Shown here: positions 1 to 12,270 of the stretch, piece by piece
How positions within the stretch are numbered: the stretch's first letter is position 1
How the letters are laid out: each line of letters starts with the position of its first letter
DNA from: Rhizoctonia solani
Taxonomy: Eukaryota > Basidiomycota > Agaricomycetes > Cantharellales > Ceratobasidiaceae
DNA: 64,000 nucleotides
NCBI RefSeq assembly: GCF_016906535.1
Contig: NC_057370.1
Coordinates: 1,364,001 to 1,428,000 of the forward strand
Direction: 5' to 3'
Notes under the pieces: generated by a model
Told to the model about the DNA's origin: nothing
Database searches by the model: none
Seen by the model: only the letters and a program-made list of their open reading frames with translations
Position numbers and translations under genes: made by a program

Positions 1-660
1 TTTAATTACAAGTAGAAAACAGACCGGTTCCGTTCATTTTTACAGCCGTGAATCCCTGTTCCTTCCGGGATTTTGCTCCGTTGACCACATCATGTGGTTT
101 ATCCCCTCCGATCCAACCATAAACTTTGCACCGATCTCTAACCTTTCCACCAAGCAATTGCCAAATTGGCACTCCCAAACGCTTGCCTATTAAGACGATT
201 CAATCACATGCAGCGATGAATACGGCGATAATTTTAGTCTTGCCTTTAATATCCCATAGGGCGATATCTAATCCGGCAATAGCAGACTGTCATGGTTGAG
301 AATCGTCTGAGCAGTATGAGATTAGAACCCTTACCATAAGCACTTCGCCACCACGATAAAAGCGGGCACGATATCCATGGCTCCATATATCTTCGATATT
401 ATCGGCATCCCAGCCCACGAAACGCTCTTTCAATTCGAGGAAAGCCCCTTCTACTGCTTCGGTATGGCCCTCCAAAGTACCTTCTCCCCTTTCGAATGGC
501 CATTAAGGACATTGTTAAGAGATAGAAATAAGTAAAGTACCTACCATCCTACTGTTCCGTCCGCTACCTCTACACGAACAAACAACCACCTAGGCGGGAT
601 CCTGAACACTTCAAGCTTTGTAATTGTGCTGAGATGAGAAGTGGTCGTTTGGAGAGACAT
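1..660 (-). CDS. Galactonate dehydratase-like enolase-superfamily enzyme (5' part, runs off the left edge)
   Basis: This is the N-terminal part of a mandelate racemase/muconate lactonizing enzyme family protein, closest in my recognition to D-galactonate dehydratase, which dehydrates sugar acids to 2-keto-3-deoxy acids with Mg2+. The start is the ATG at 660, giving MSLQTTTSHLSTITKLEVF. After an intron at about 546-488 come GEGTLEGHTEAVEGAF and VGWDADNIEDIW; after a second intron come AGLDIALWDIKGK and then RLGVPIWQLLGGKVRD, all hallmarks of the family's N-terminal capping domain. The metal-binding barrel lies beyond the left edge. The third intron, about 254-192, reads best as a GC-AG intron. 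The gene is divergent from COG1. Substrate specificity cannot be fixed from this part alone. Confidence 0.82.
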
Positions 661-1065
661 TGTGGTTGTAAGACTTATGCGGCCTCATGGCTTTACCTAT
701 GATTATATATTTCCAGCTTGACTTTGCGATGCCGATAGCTTCCCAACTTCTCTCACTTCCTTCGGGGTGGCACCGACGAATTCACGCCAAGCGATGCTAT
801 GAATCGGGCCGATGTCCCGGCATGAGTTGGTTGGAGGCTGAAGTGAAGCTGGTATTTCTCGCTTAACAAAGCAATATTCACCGGTGTCCTATGACGAGAG
901 ACCGCATGCATACGAATTGATCCATACACATATGACTGTTGGCGCTTCGCGAAGAGCACGTGACTATACACATTCTGCCCTTGGTCTATCCCCAGGCAAG
1001 GTAGATAAATCAGCATTCCTCTGTCGCCATAAAAAGGCACAGTACCAAGCACCGAAAATTAGGTT
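661..1065. promoter_or_regulatory. Divergent intergenic region
   Basis: About 400 bp separate the start of the dehydratase-like gene from the start of COG1 and must hold both promoters. I see no coding signal, repeat or recognisable operator. Short open frames on both strands here lack family resemblance. Confidence 0.5.
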
Positions 1066-4000
1066 ATGATACGCCCATCCAGACTTCAACCTCCCAACGG
1101 GCCCATTCTTAACGGGGAAGATGGTCAAGCTCTGGTTAAATCGCCGGGTTCATACACGTCACCGGACACCACCAAGCCTTCGTTGTTCGGAAATGGAATC
1201 GTTAGTGGAAGAGAAAAGTCTGTAGATATGGATTACAGCCATATGGATCCTGACGATATGTTCGCGCGCTACTCCGTGTCGGAGATACGCGCTATACGCT
1301 CACGATTACTGTCAGTCTTACGAATCTGGTGTCTTTCAAAAGACTAACCAAAGGCTATGGTAGATTAGATGCTGACGGGAAACGCGAAGAATTGAGGCAA
1401 ATGGTTGGGTGCGTGCATAAGGATGTCTACACCGATCTTGTCATTCCTGATCTTCTTTTAAAATCGGAAGCGTAGGGAGCGATACAGGGATCTATTACAC
1501 GCATCTACAGCTATTACTAATATGGCTGGGACGTCTGAACGAGTCGTAGCCACGCTGATTGACATGCGGGAATCATGCGCTGGTATCCTACTTCTCGACG
1601 AAAGTCCAAGGACCAGACACCGTTCGATTCCAAACGGAAAAACCACGAAGGCCCAGGAAGGTCTGCGAGCAGGCGTGTAGTCATTTCAACTAGTGCTAAT
1701 GTGTTGATGGTAGATGCGCACCTCAAAACTCTTCAAACGCTTTCGGCGCATTTAAAGCTACTGTTAGACTCGCCAGAACATTTATGGAGATGGCTTGAGA
1801 AAAAACAGTTTCTTCACGCCGCTTGGCTATTCCTCTTGGCCAGAACAGTGTACCGGAAGCTATCCAAGTCACCCGACGAGGATGAATCGAAGAAGAAGAA
1901 ATCAGTAGTGGAGATATTAACTGGTCTAGGCACGGCATTGATGTAATGGTAGGGGAACCGTTATTCGTTCCTGGGCGAGTATTTTTAAACTATAATTATT
2001 AGGAGCAATTCCCAGTGGCTTCAAAGCAATGGGAGGCCATTGGTCAATTCCGCCCTCAGATAGTTCACAAAGCGACACAAGCATTGCGGGAATCCAACAC
2101 GTCACACCGAGTATACTTTATCTATCAAATGCAAGTAGGTGATATCACTGACGCCGTGTTGTTTCAGGACACAGCAGAAACCCTTATTGCAATATTGCTT
2201 CTGGATGCCCTTTCAACTTCACGTACTCGAAACCTATTCCTATCTCAGAGGTCCAAGACGTTAACTTCGTTGCTGAATCCACCGGTATCAGCCTCCCGCA
2301 GAGCAATTTCCCCTAACCGTGCGCAGAACCGAAAGGCTACTGCTGCATTATTATCGCCTGCCGCATCCCCGCGATCGGTTCCATCGCCCTCCGTTCAGCT
2401 TTTAAAGACGCCTATCACGCCCTCGGCAGCGAATGCCAAAGCCGAAAAGAAGACAGTACGAGAGGTAGTTAAGGCCTTCCGAGCCGTGATAAGCCTTGTG
2501 GCAGGGACAATGGCAGCAACTCGAGCTATCTATGGTGTTGATGGACTGTTTACGCAAATAATCATGGACATACAGGCAGAAGTCCCTTCACAAAATATTC
2601 CTACCACCGTTTCTCAAGCACAATTCCCTATGTCCAACATTATCCAACCATCGACTTTGACCTCTCGTAACTTGACAACACCCCAGATTTTGTACTCCCT
2701 TCCTTCTTCCTCTCTCTTACTTCGTTTTCTGCCACCCTCTATCACAGGGTACACCCCCTACGTCTCAACAGATGCTGAGGGGTCCGACGAAACTAAAACG
2801 GGGAATACTGAAGGAGAATCGAATGGTTGGTTAACCGCAGCACTTGAGGCTCTCGCTCTTCCAGCACGGAACTGGTTGAATAAACTTGATAGTGTCCGTG
2901 CAGTGTGGACTGTCAGGGGGGCAGTTGTTAAAGGTATTGTAGCTCTTGAAGGAACAAAGGAAACGAAAGACCGGCTATTAGGAGCAATCGAGGCAGCATT
3001 CATTGGTCGTGTTTTAGAAGTATGGGAGACCCGCTTGGAGAGCATCGAGATCATTGTGAGCAATGCGCTTAGAAGAGCAGCTTCACTATCAGAGGTTTCT
3101 ACTAGTGTAGATGCAAAGAGTCAAGGTGAGTTGCCAAAGCGTAGCTGTAATAAAATATATTTACCCGGATCCTCTAGATATAAATCCATTGACTTTTGTA
3201 TATTCCTCGGAGTTGCCCATTGTTCGTACTGAACCCAGTGGCGATTCTAGCTTCAGACTATTTGAGAGTGCTCTCAAATGTCGCGTAAATCGGAGGACCC
3301 CTTTGCTGGACTTGTCGCTTTCAGAAATGGAAGCAGCTGCACAGGAACTTCGAGATGAACTTACTATAACTTTAGGGGACGACAACACAAGGTGAATTAA
3401 CCGAAAATCCTTTGTTTAGATGTTACTGACAGCTAGTAGTGAGGCTGGTACCCGTTTGACTTCTTCGTATCAACCTCGGGCTGCAGATGCTTGTATGCGG
3501 ATAGCCGATGCGGTATCAAAAGCATTGGACGATGCAGCAACAAATAATGAACAAGTAAAGGGTTCGCCTAACTATCACCTCACGTTTTCCTCAATCTTAC
3601 TGACGAAAGTAGCTATTGTATGCGTTTTTATTGGGCGCTTGGCCAACGCTTTAGCCTACCATTCAAATTTCATACCGAATCTCTCTTGTTCCCCGGATGC
3701 TGCGACACGTTAGTGAAGATAATTTTCCTACCGTAGGAGGGCTAAATTTCTATGCAGGGGCGAGGGATATTTTTGGCGATGTGCACAAGAAATCTGTCGA
3801 TCTTTGGTGCAAACGATCTTGTGAACATGCTCTCATGATATACCGACCAGAGTTCGAAATATCTCCTTCAAGAGGTACGCCAGTACTTTCTCGAGCAATA
3901 CCCAGACCTTTAACTAGTGGCTTCCAAGATATAAATATATCCTCTATTTTACGCCAATCTAACTCTCTAACGTCGGCACTCATGGCGCTGATTTCGTCGA

Positions 4001-4563
4001 TCGATTCATTTGGGATGACATTGGAGGAAATTCGGGCTCAAAGTATCTCCAGTTCCCTACTTTCCAAATTTTCTTCGCTCCTTGTGGCCGGGATTCCCGT
4101 CGAGCACGCGCCTAATCAAGTTATCTGGGATTTGATGTTCTTGAAGGAGATGCAACGAGCTCGAGAGGGTCAGCCAAGGATACCAAACTGTCACAGGATA
4201 ATCTGAGCGCAAGTATCATTAGCTCTCACTTTCAGAAGGTTGGTCCTTTTCTCCTATAAAGGGATAGCCCAACTTAATGTATCGACAGCATTCGGAGGAC
4301 CAGCAAACAGTCAATACACTTATCCGTGACCAATTGGCGCGCTCACAGCTGCTCTTTTCGACCTTGCTGGACGTTCGAATCCCACAGACACAAGCAAAAC
4401 CGATTCGTACACAAAATGCATTCCTTCCTTTGGGAGGACCGCCCACCGAAACTGATTTCCACCCTGCGTTGGATCTGGTAAGCCTTGTGCGAGATTTGGC
4501 ATGCTACCTATCCCCACTATGCGGCTGGCTAGAAAATACCAGTTTGATTTATACATTCAGTAA
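1066..4563 (+). CDS. COG1: Conserved oligomeric Golgi complex subunit 1
   Basis: Cog1 is a subunit of the COG tethering complex, which captures vesicles in retrograde transport within the Golgi. After an N-terminal extension the protein has DPDDMFARYSVSEIRAI, then a spliced stretch ending RERYRDLLHASTAITNMA and TSERVVATLIDMRESC, the N-terminal helical (Vps51/COG1-type) region. It continues with LKTLQTLSAHLKLLLDSPEH and WLFLLARTVYRKL, and then SKQWEAIGQFRPQIVHKATQ at about 2018. A long variable helical body follows through at least eight exons. The C-terminal end reads FHPALDL, then needs one extra base to continue into KPCARFGMLPIPT, so the frame appears broken at about 4480. If GTAAGC at 4480 is a real donor, the protein would instead end at 4547. 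The gene is convergent with the glycosidase, only 30 bp apart. Confidence 0.75.
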
Positions 4564-4593
4564 AAAATTACATATTATTAGTATTCACTCAGT

Positions 4594-7500
4594 TTAAGCC
4601 AGCTTGAATAACGCCTCCTTCCCGCCATCAGAGACGTTAATGGTGTTTCCCTTGAGCTGGCCCCAGATGCGCTGCTGATCGTGGTACCTTCTGCATACAG
4701 GACCGCGTTCCATGCGCCGGTCAATGAACCACTAATAACGCTAATCTTAACATCCTTGCCGGACCGTGTTGCCTGAATCGTGGCTCCCTTTTCGGTGCGC
4801 TTGCCAGTTGGGATAATAGCCTCAGAAGTCTCCCATCGGCAAGTTCATAAACTCTGATCTCGAGTTCTTTGTTGAGCTGATAATTTGCCCGCTTGAGGTC
4901 GGGTTTCCCCAGAGCAAGAATAGTACCTTGCCTGACGAGCACCGGAATCTCATCGTATGGGACCTTCGCACGCACCCATGCAGGGCCTGTAATGACTTTG
5001 GTGGACCCAAAGAGCGGTGTCCATCGCCCAGTAGGAACGTAGAATTCAATTTCCTCCGTGTCAGGTGCGAAGACTGGAATAACGAGTAGTGAGTGCCCAA
5101 GGAAGTATTGGGCATCCAGGAAGTATGATGTCCGGTCGTTCGGAAATTCGAGGAAGGTAGCACGTTGCACGGGATGGCCAGTCTCATGTGCTTCGATAGC
5201 CTAGACGAGAGCAATTTTCGTGAACAATTGTACCAACCTTGTGTTTTCAGTTCACATACCGCGGCATATAGATAAGGCATCAATCTATGCTTAGCATCCA
5301 GGAACTTGGCTAAAACTTTCGACGCTTCTTCCCCATAATTCCACGGGACACGATAGCTGCTAGATCCGTGGAGTCGCGAATGAGAAGAGAAGAGACCAAA
5401 TGCAAGCCAGCGCATATAGATTTCGGCAGGGGGATGGCCCTAGAAAGCCGTGAATATTTTGAATACGCCTTGCGTACGCAGCCCCTTACCTCGAATCCAC
5501 CAATATCATGGGATGTGAAGCCAAATCCTGACAAGGTCAAACTCAATCCTCCTCGGAGCGTCTCTGCCATGGCCTCCCAAGTACTCTCACAATCGCCTCC
5601 CCAATGCTATCGTGGTCTTTTGTAAGCAGAATTCCCTCTAAATAAGATTTGGTACGTACAACTGGGAATCTATTTTTCATACTATGTTAGTATCGACATT
5701 GTATAGCTGCAACTATTAAGCTTACCTTTGACCTCCGGCCGTCGCAGAACGAGCAAATACGCATGCCTCATCTTTACCAAATCTTTCTTCAAGAACCTCG
5801 AATACTAGTTTATTGTATATCTGTGCATATGCATTGTGCATCCTGTATGGGTCAGATCCATCGTGATATTGAACGTTTGCATGTGGAATACGCTCTCCAA
5901 AATCGGTCTAACGTGGCTCAGCTATTGAATACAAGGTTCGTAGAAGAAATTTACCTTGAATGCGTCTACTCCTAGGTCAAGAAGTGTCCGCAGTTTGTTT
6001 TTATACCATTCTCGCGCAGCAGGGTTCGTAACGTCAACGATCGCAAGCCCTGGCTGCCAGAGGTTCCATCTGTGTAGCGCATGTAGTAATCAGCGCCCAT
6101 TCACGGCGGGTCAGGAGTTAGCACTTACTGCCAGACATCACCATTGGTCCGTTTAATTAAGTAATCTCCCTCAACCCCCTCATTAAAGTGGATGCGAATT
6201 GACTGATATATGGGTTGACTGTATGCGATTAAAGTTAAAAAGGGTATCTTGGAAGATGCTCGCGACTACTTACTCCAAACACAAATTTTCACGCCAAATT
6301 GTTTTTTGAGAGAAGCCAAATACTCCTTTGGATTAGGGAAATTATCAGGATCGAAGGTAAATGAAGTCCTGAGTGCAGTAGCATTAGGCATTGAGAAACA
6401 TTGTTGACCGTCTACAGACGTACCATTCATATTGTGCCATCCAGAAGCAATCCAAATGGAAGCTATTTGATAACATATTAAGATTGCTATAACAGGACTC
6501 TCAGGGGCAGCTTACACGGAAACCTAGTTCATCGGCAATTTTTATTAGCATTAGTTAGTATGCTACGGATCTATAACTTACATCGCAGTTGCGTTCTTTC
6601 ATTCCAGTCAAAAACCCGCTGACGGTCTTTCATCGTAGTTGGTAAGGAACGAAGTCGACAACCAAAGCCCGAAGGTCCAGGAAGGAGGCAGTCTTCGGGC
6701 GCATAAGCCTAGAGTATGTAGTCGATTATAATTGTAGAACTTACCCGGGTCGGCCAGTAAGGAGAGTGTATTTCTCGAGAACCTAATCAGGCCTTTTAGA
6801 TGGAAACAGGGATCTGGTTTACCTCACAACTCACCTCCAGTGGCGTTGGTCCATAAATAACATAATACTGGAGCTGTTCGCCTGCTACAGAAGTCCCAAC
6901 TCGGCTGGCTTTTTCGCTTCCAACTTCGAACTCAACCTCGCCAGGGTGGTTGATGAAAACACCGTATCCCTTTGACGTGATGTAGAAGGGTACACATTTA
7001 TATGCCTGTTCAGAGCTTGTACCCCCGTCACGGTTCCAGACGCTAATAACTTGTCCGTTTTTTATATATCCACCAAACTGCCTAGAATTAATCACGTCAG
7101 AGAATGCTGAATGTCGGGACCTGTGGGTAGACGTACTCTCCCATCCCATATACCAGCTCACCGGCGGAAAGTGTGAGCTCAGACAGAATATACCTCACAT
7201 ACTCTGGAGGTGGTGGAGGATTCGGATTCGAAGACCTATCGGTAGTCATGCATGATGTATTTGCCGCGCTACCGATCGTGAATTTGTAGGGTATATCGAC
7301 GACTGCTTGAGATTTGGGCCCAGCAGAGGTCAAAAGGCGTCCATCCTTCCCAAGGAAGTCGATATAGTACGAATTCGTAGCAATCCCATTCATTGTAACC
7401 GCCTGAGTTGCAACGCGTGCAGTTAGACCTCCAGATGTAAAGCTGGTTCCCGTTTCGGACTTGGTGATTTGAATATTCGGCTTAGTTGGCGCACCGTCGG

Positions 7501-7854
7501 GAAAGAGCTCAAACTCTGGGCCTTTTTTCTTCTGCCCCTGTAAAACAATATGGTTTATTAATCCATGAACGAGGGGGAAGTACTTACAGCAAAATGGGTA
7601 ATATTCACGCCAATGATACCCTCAGCTGGCGATGTTAGCTGGACGTCCAGTACGGGACCTACGGAATCTGTAAGGCCTGTATAATACACGAATATGGACT
7701 AGTTACCTCCGAGAGTGTCACCACGGTGGCGGATAGGTCGAGTTGCGACTTGAAGATTGAGTGTGTCATCCCTTCTATCCTCCTTCACTACCGATAAACC
7801 AAAAGCTGGCTTGACCCCTTCACGGAGTAACCATAGACCATCGGTGAACTTCAT
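4594..7854 (-). CDS. GH31 alpha-xylosidase/alpha-glucosidase-like glycoside hydrolase, with frame breaks
   Basis: This is a glycoside hydrolase of family 31, of the YicI-like alpha-xylosidase type, likely releasing alpha-linked xylose or glucose from oligosaccharides. The ATG at 7854 gives [18 protein letters not shown], the usual start of this subfamily, and no signal peptide is visible, so the enzyme is probably intracellular. The N-terminal beta domain has [20 protein letters not shown]. The catalytic nucleophile is the Asp (codon 5902-5904) in [12 protein letters not shown], split by an intron after Lys. The acid/base Asp (5505-5507) is in [10 protein letters not shown]. The C-terminal domain has [10 protein letters not shown] and ends [10 protein letters not shown]. 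Reading frames shift by one base near 6635, 4835 and 4690, each repairable by one base in a homopolymer. So this is either an intact gene with sequence errors or a recent pseudogene. It has about ten exons. Confidence 0.82.
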
Positions 7855-9521
7855 AGTAGCGAATCGAGATTGGTATCCGATACCAGGATGAATACGTGAG
7901 ATATAGCCTTAAATACTCGTTGGGTGTTCGGAAATTTCTCGGGAGTGAACCATAAGTACTGGAGATGTATCCAGATGAGGGACTGAGACCGACCTACGAA
8001 AGCTGCTCAGCAGTATATCGGGCCGAACCAGAAGTTGTGCTGATTGGTCAACCTCGAATACTTTAAACAGTCGATTAAATAGACGTTGCAGCGCGCTTCA
8101 TGAATTGATATTGGCTTAAGACGCAAGCAACTTCCGCTAGCGAAGGATAAGTTACCAGACACATGTGTGAAGCTAACGGTGCGGTAAAAGAGATGAAACC
8201 GGCTGACCGAGGGCAGTCCTTCGAACTTCTCGGACAATCTACCTATTAGGCATCAATATGCGCTGACCTAACACGCAATGTGGGGTTCGGTGGAAGCCAA
8301 AAAATGCCGGGAGCCGAGCCCGCGATAGTCGTTACAAAACTATAAAATGCGATCAGCTTGACGATTGATCAGACTGGTTCCTCTTTGTGTTCGATCAAGC
8401 TCAGACGTCATTCATCAGTTCGCCGTCTTCGAGCTCTCGATCAAATCATACAATTAAGGCATATGGGATACTTGGAACCGAGGTGTAATATGAACTAATC
8501 AATACGTATCAAGCTAAAGTATACCAATCAAATCCCAAGCTGGCTCATAAGGCAGGGCGAGATGTGGAAGGTGTAAGTTTGTCAGTGGTTGACGGAAATC
8601 AGCACAGCCCCTTGGCGCTTAATGGGTTTGGACGACTTAGCCGGAGCATGTAGCGAGTCACGTGAGGACCGCTTCATGCCGTGTCGACTTGCGTCCGACC
8701 TCCCCCACCGTCTGGCGTCGTACACACCGAGTACCGCGGCACGCCTTTGCGTGTCGTTTTTATCCCACCCACCATTCCGTAGGTCACGAGAGCTGGTTTG
8801 GGCCGCCCACCCACGAGCCAGACTCGCGGTCGGGTGCCCCCGGTCTGGGTCTCGTGGCCGACGCGGACGAGTGGGGCAGAGGATAAATATATCATGTGAC
8901 GGGAGCCCCACACCGTGGATCGTTTCTCCGCTCGATCATTCAGTCCCTGGCTTTCGCTTCGAAACACCAGGTGAACTCTGGCGGCTCGAGCTTTCTGGAT
9001 ATACATTATATTGTGGCTGGCCAACTTGGACCTATCTTTAGAATTGAATACCATGATGCCCATCGCTCGCTTACAATTGGGCTTCCACATGGCCTTGCTT
9101 GAATTCCTCGTCTTGTTCATTAGAGGCGTTTCGTTCCCTTTGCTGGCGTCTCGCCCAATTGCATTACTGGATCCTGTATACTGTCAATCTTGCTTGAGTA
9201 AACTCGGTCGGAAGAACTCGACGAACTCGTGCCAGGGCTGAACGGCGGACATCGACCAAATACGCCACAGTTTTCAGCCAACGTCCTATTGAGTGTATAC
9301 AGGGGCTGATCACTCCCTATCCCCGAGCAAACCGCTAGCAATCTCAACCAACTCCAGTTTTGAATCCCGGTCTAGTTGCTTCTCCGTGAGGCAAGCGCGC
9401 CTTCACTCACGTATAAATGGGTACACGAGGGAGGAGTCAATGCTCTCAAGTCTTCGACTAGGATCAGCCCGAGCACGACCACTCAAATCGAGAAAGCTAT
9501 TAGACTTATTGTCACTCCATA
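7855..9521. promoter_or_regulatory. Divergent intergenic region between glycosidase and sugar transporter
   Basis: This is 1.67 kb between two divergent genes that both act on sugars, so it probably holds shared control sites. Around 8660-8890 the sequence becomes clearly GC-rich with open frames on both strands. None of these resembles a known protein and I do not call a gene. No repeat or RNA gene was seen. Confidence 0.4.
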
Positions 9522-12053
9522 ATGGGGGCATTCTTTAACTTCTTCGTGGCCACGTTTGCTGCTATTGGGTCTTTTCTTTTTGGATAGTGCGTACCAATAT
9601 CTCGTCTTTGGAACATATTTTAGATGGATAACGTCTCCAAAGCGACTCTGGTATTATCGGCTCAGTCATTTCCCCAAACTTCAAGCAGTTTCATGAATAC
9701 TTCAATGAACCAAATGATGAGATTTTGGGTGCAGTGGTGTCCACAGTAAGCTATAACGTGACTCGGTTGTGATCCCAGAAGCTCATAATGCCTCCTCAAG
9801 TTCGCTGGAGGTTGTTTCTTTGGAGCAATGGTACGACACCTCAAGTCCTTGACGTCACTTGATTGAACATTGTTACAGGCCGCCGGTTGGTTAGCGGATA
9901 GGATCGGTAGGAAGCGCACTATCCAGGCCGGCTCTCTTGTCGCAGTTCTCGGCTGTTCCCTTCAGACGGGGGCCCAGAACATTAGTTATCTCATGGTCGG
10001 CAGGGCGATAGCTGGGATCAGTATTGGATGTCTATCTATGATCGTTCCCGTGAGTTCTAGTCGTTGTAGCAGTCGATCCTCAGGCTAACTCCATGCAGTT
10101 GTATCAATCTGAAATCTCACCACCCAATATGCGCGGTTTTTTAACCGGAATGACACAATGTCAGTCAATGTGACATATTTATTAACATAAATTCATACTG
10201 ATGTGCTTGGATTATAGTTATGATTGTGCGTGCAGCAAAGTAATCCTCGTGATATTTACTAAAATTAGTGTCAAATTTAGGGAATGGGATTCTTAGTTGC
10301 CAACTGTACGCGCACAAGCAGTAACGTGTATTATTTCTCAAACTGATACTCGGAACTAGGGGTTGGTTATGGTTGTCAGTACATTGACAATGAAGCACAA
10401 TGGCGCATCCCACTTGCTATTCAAGTGGTCCCGGCCATTTTGCTTCTCGTCGGAATGTTCTTCCTTCCCTTTAGCCCTCGATGGCGTGAGTACTTTATTG
10501 ATGCAAATTTGATCCGAATACCGACTTAATGCCCATTAGTTGTCGAGAAGGGACGTAACGAAGAGGCTTTCCAGGTTATTCAGCGCTTACACGGGAACGA
10601 ACAAAATGCGGAGCTCATCAAGCTGGAGTTCGCAGACATGGTGGAACAAATTAAGCATGAGAAGGTGAACATGTCTTCCAAGCTTTCGGATCTGTGGGCA
10701 ACGAAGTCTATGCTAAAGGTATCTGCTCTCTAAATTTTGTGTATTGTTCATCTCACATTCGTTTGGTAACTCTAGAGAACTTTGACCGGAGTTGCTGTGC
10801 AAGTCTGTTGTCAACTGTCGGGTACGTCTGAACCCCACCATTCCTATACGAAACGACTTAACAACACGCTCCTCAAACCAGGAATAAATGTAATCGCATA
10901 TTACCAGCCCTCGTTATATAAAGCGATAGGTATTTCGGTAAATAAATTTTTTTGTATTACGTGAGAGTGTGTCCAATGAAGGCTGAAATTATGGAAACAG
11001 GGGGACACTATCCTCCTTATTACTGGAATTAGCGGCGTACTTGGCCAAATTGTTACCTTCGTATTCATATACTGCATCCTTGATAGTAAGTGAGGCTCTG
11101 ATACTTCGCCAAACTTACCTGACCTTTGGTAGGGGTTGGCCGTCGCCTGCCGCTCATCATCGGTGCATTTGGGATGGCAGGTGCTTGGCGATTGAGGTAC
11201 ATTTCCGTTACCTCCGACTCTCCCCGATTTACTTACTTGCACGACAGGCCGCGATCAATGCAAAGTTCCCTGGAGAGGCCTCCAATAATACAGCCGCTCA
11301 GAGGGCAGGTGTGGCATTTATCATTCTTTTTGGCTCGCTGTTCTTTTCGACATCTTTCGGACCTGTGTCATGGGTATACCAGTCTGAAATCTTCCCGATG
11401 CGTGAGTATTGCTCCGAACCTTTTTCACCGGTAAATTACATTAATGTTGAATTACAACAACCAGGGGTGCGTGCGATGGGAACATCCATAGCCACCATGT
11501 GAGTACTGAGCTCCACATCCCATAATGACTTATTCACATGGCTTCTTTCTTAGGTCTAACTGGGCTGTAAATGTATGTGATCAGAGCCGAACGAAGTTCA
11601 ATGCGTTGATTGTTCTTCCTCGTCCTTCCTCCTTCATATATCACACGATCCTTCGTTATTTTTTCTTTACTATTCCATTGCTCAGGTAATGATTTCGCAA
11701 GTATCGCCAATCGGTCTTAGTAGGATCGGCTGGAAATTCTACCTCGTGTTCATTTGCACGAATATTGTCAACGGCAAGTCTCACGGTGCCTTGTTCATAG
11801 CCGGGTAAATTTACTCAATATTGCCCACGTCTAGGCCTCATAGTGATATTCTTGTAAGCATACTTCTGTCTATCTCTAGATCCAGCTGACCATCGGAACT
11901 AGTTTCCCCGAGACTAAGGGGAAGACTCTTGAAGAAATGGATGCCGTATTTGGCGATCAAGCTATTGGACATGCGCTCGAGACCGGGCGTACACACAACG
12001 TGTCAGGATTAGACGACAAGGATGGAAGCCTTGAGAAGATTGAGAAAGTATAA
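9522..12053 (+). CDS. MFS sugar transporter (sugar porter family)
   Basis: This is a 12-helix plasma-membrane hexose/disaccharide transporter of the sugar porter family. The start at 9522 gives MGAFFNFFVATFAAIGSFLF, then GYDSGIIGSV across intron 1. Family signatures in order are GWLADRIGRKRTIQAG (helix 2-3 loop), LMVGRAIAGISIGCLSMIVP, LYQSEISPPNMRGFLTGMTQ, WRIPLAIQVVPA, PFSPRWLVEKGR (the PESPR-type motif with Phe-Ser), QLSGINVIAYYQPSLY, RVGRRLPLIIGAFGMAG, SFGPVSWVYQSEIFPM, GVRAMGTSIA and PETKGKTLEEMDAVFG. The protein ends LEKIEKV. It has about ten short introns, and an 8-nt exon at 10218-10225 is needed to join FLTGMTQ to GMGFLVANW. The gene is divergent from the GH31 gene, which suggests uptake of the same sugars. 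Confidence 0.9.
10218..10225 (+). other. 8-nt microexon of the sugar transporter
   Basis: The octamer TTATGATT is preceded by GATTATAG and followed by GTGCGTGC. Joined to the upstream exon end (ACACAAT) and the downstream exon (GGAATGGGA), it restores T-Q-F-M-I-G-M-G, as expected in helix 4 of sugar porters. Confidence 0.7.
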
Positions 12054-12270
12054 GCCTGTCTCGGCCTACAATATGACTTTCTTCTTCTTTTGTGATTCCC
12101 CTGGATTGGGGTCGGGGTGCATATAATTCCCGAGTTGTATGCTTCTTTTGAGAATAAAATCATGGGGTTAACGTTAAGACAATATTCGGACACTTCAAAG
12201 AAATTATATTCCATGGCCTATAAGAAACAAGACAAACAAAGATACGAAGCAATTGTTGACCATCAAAAGT

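Noticed and set aside
8582..9120. Open frames of 109-150 codons on both strands in a GC-rich patch
   Set aside because: Composition alone keeps both strands open; there is no domain, splice structure or family resemblance.
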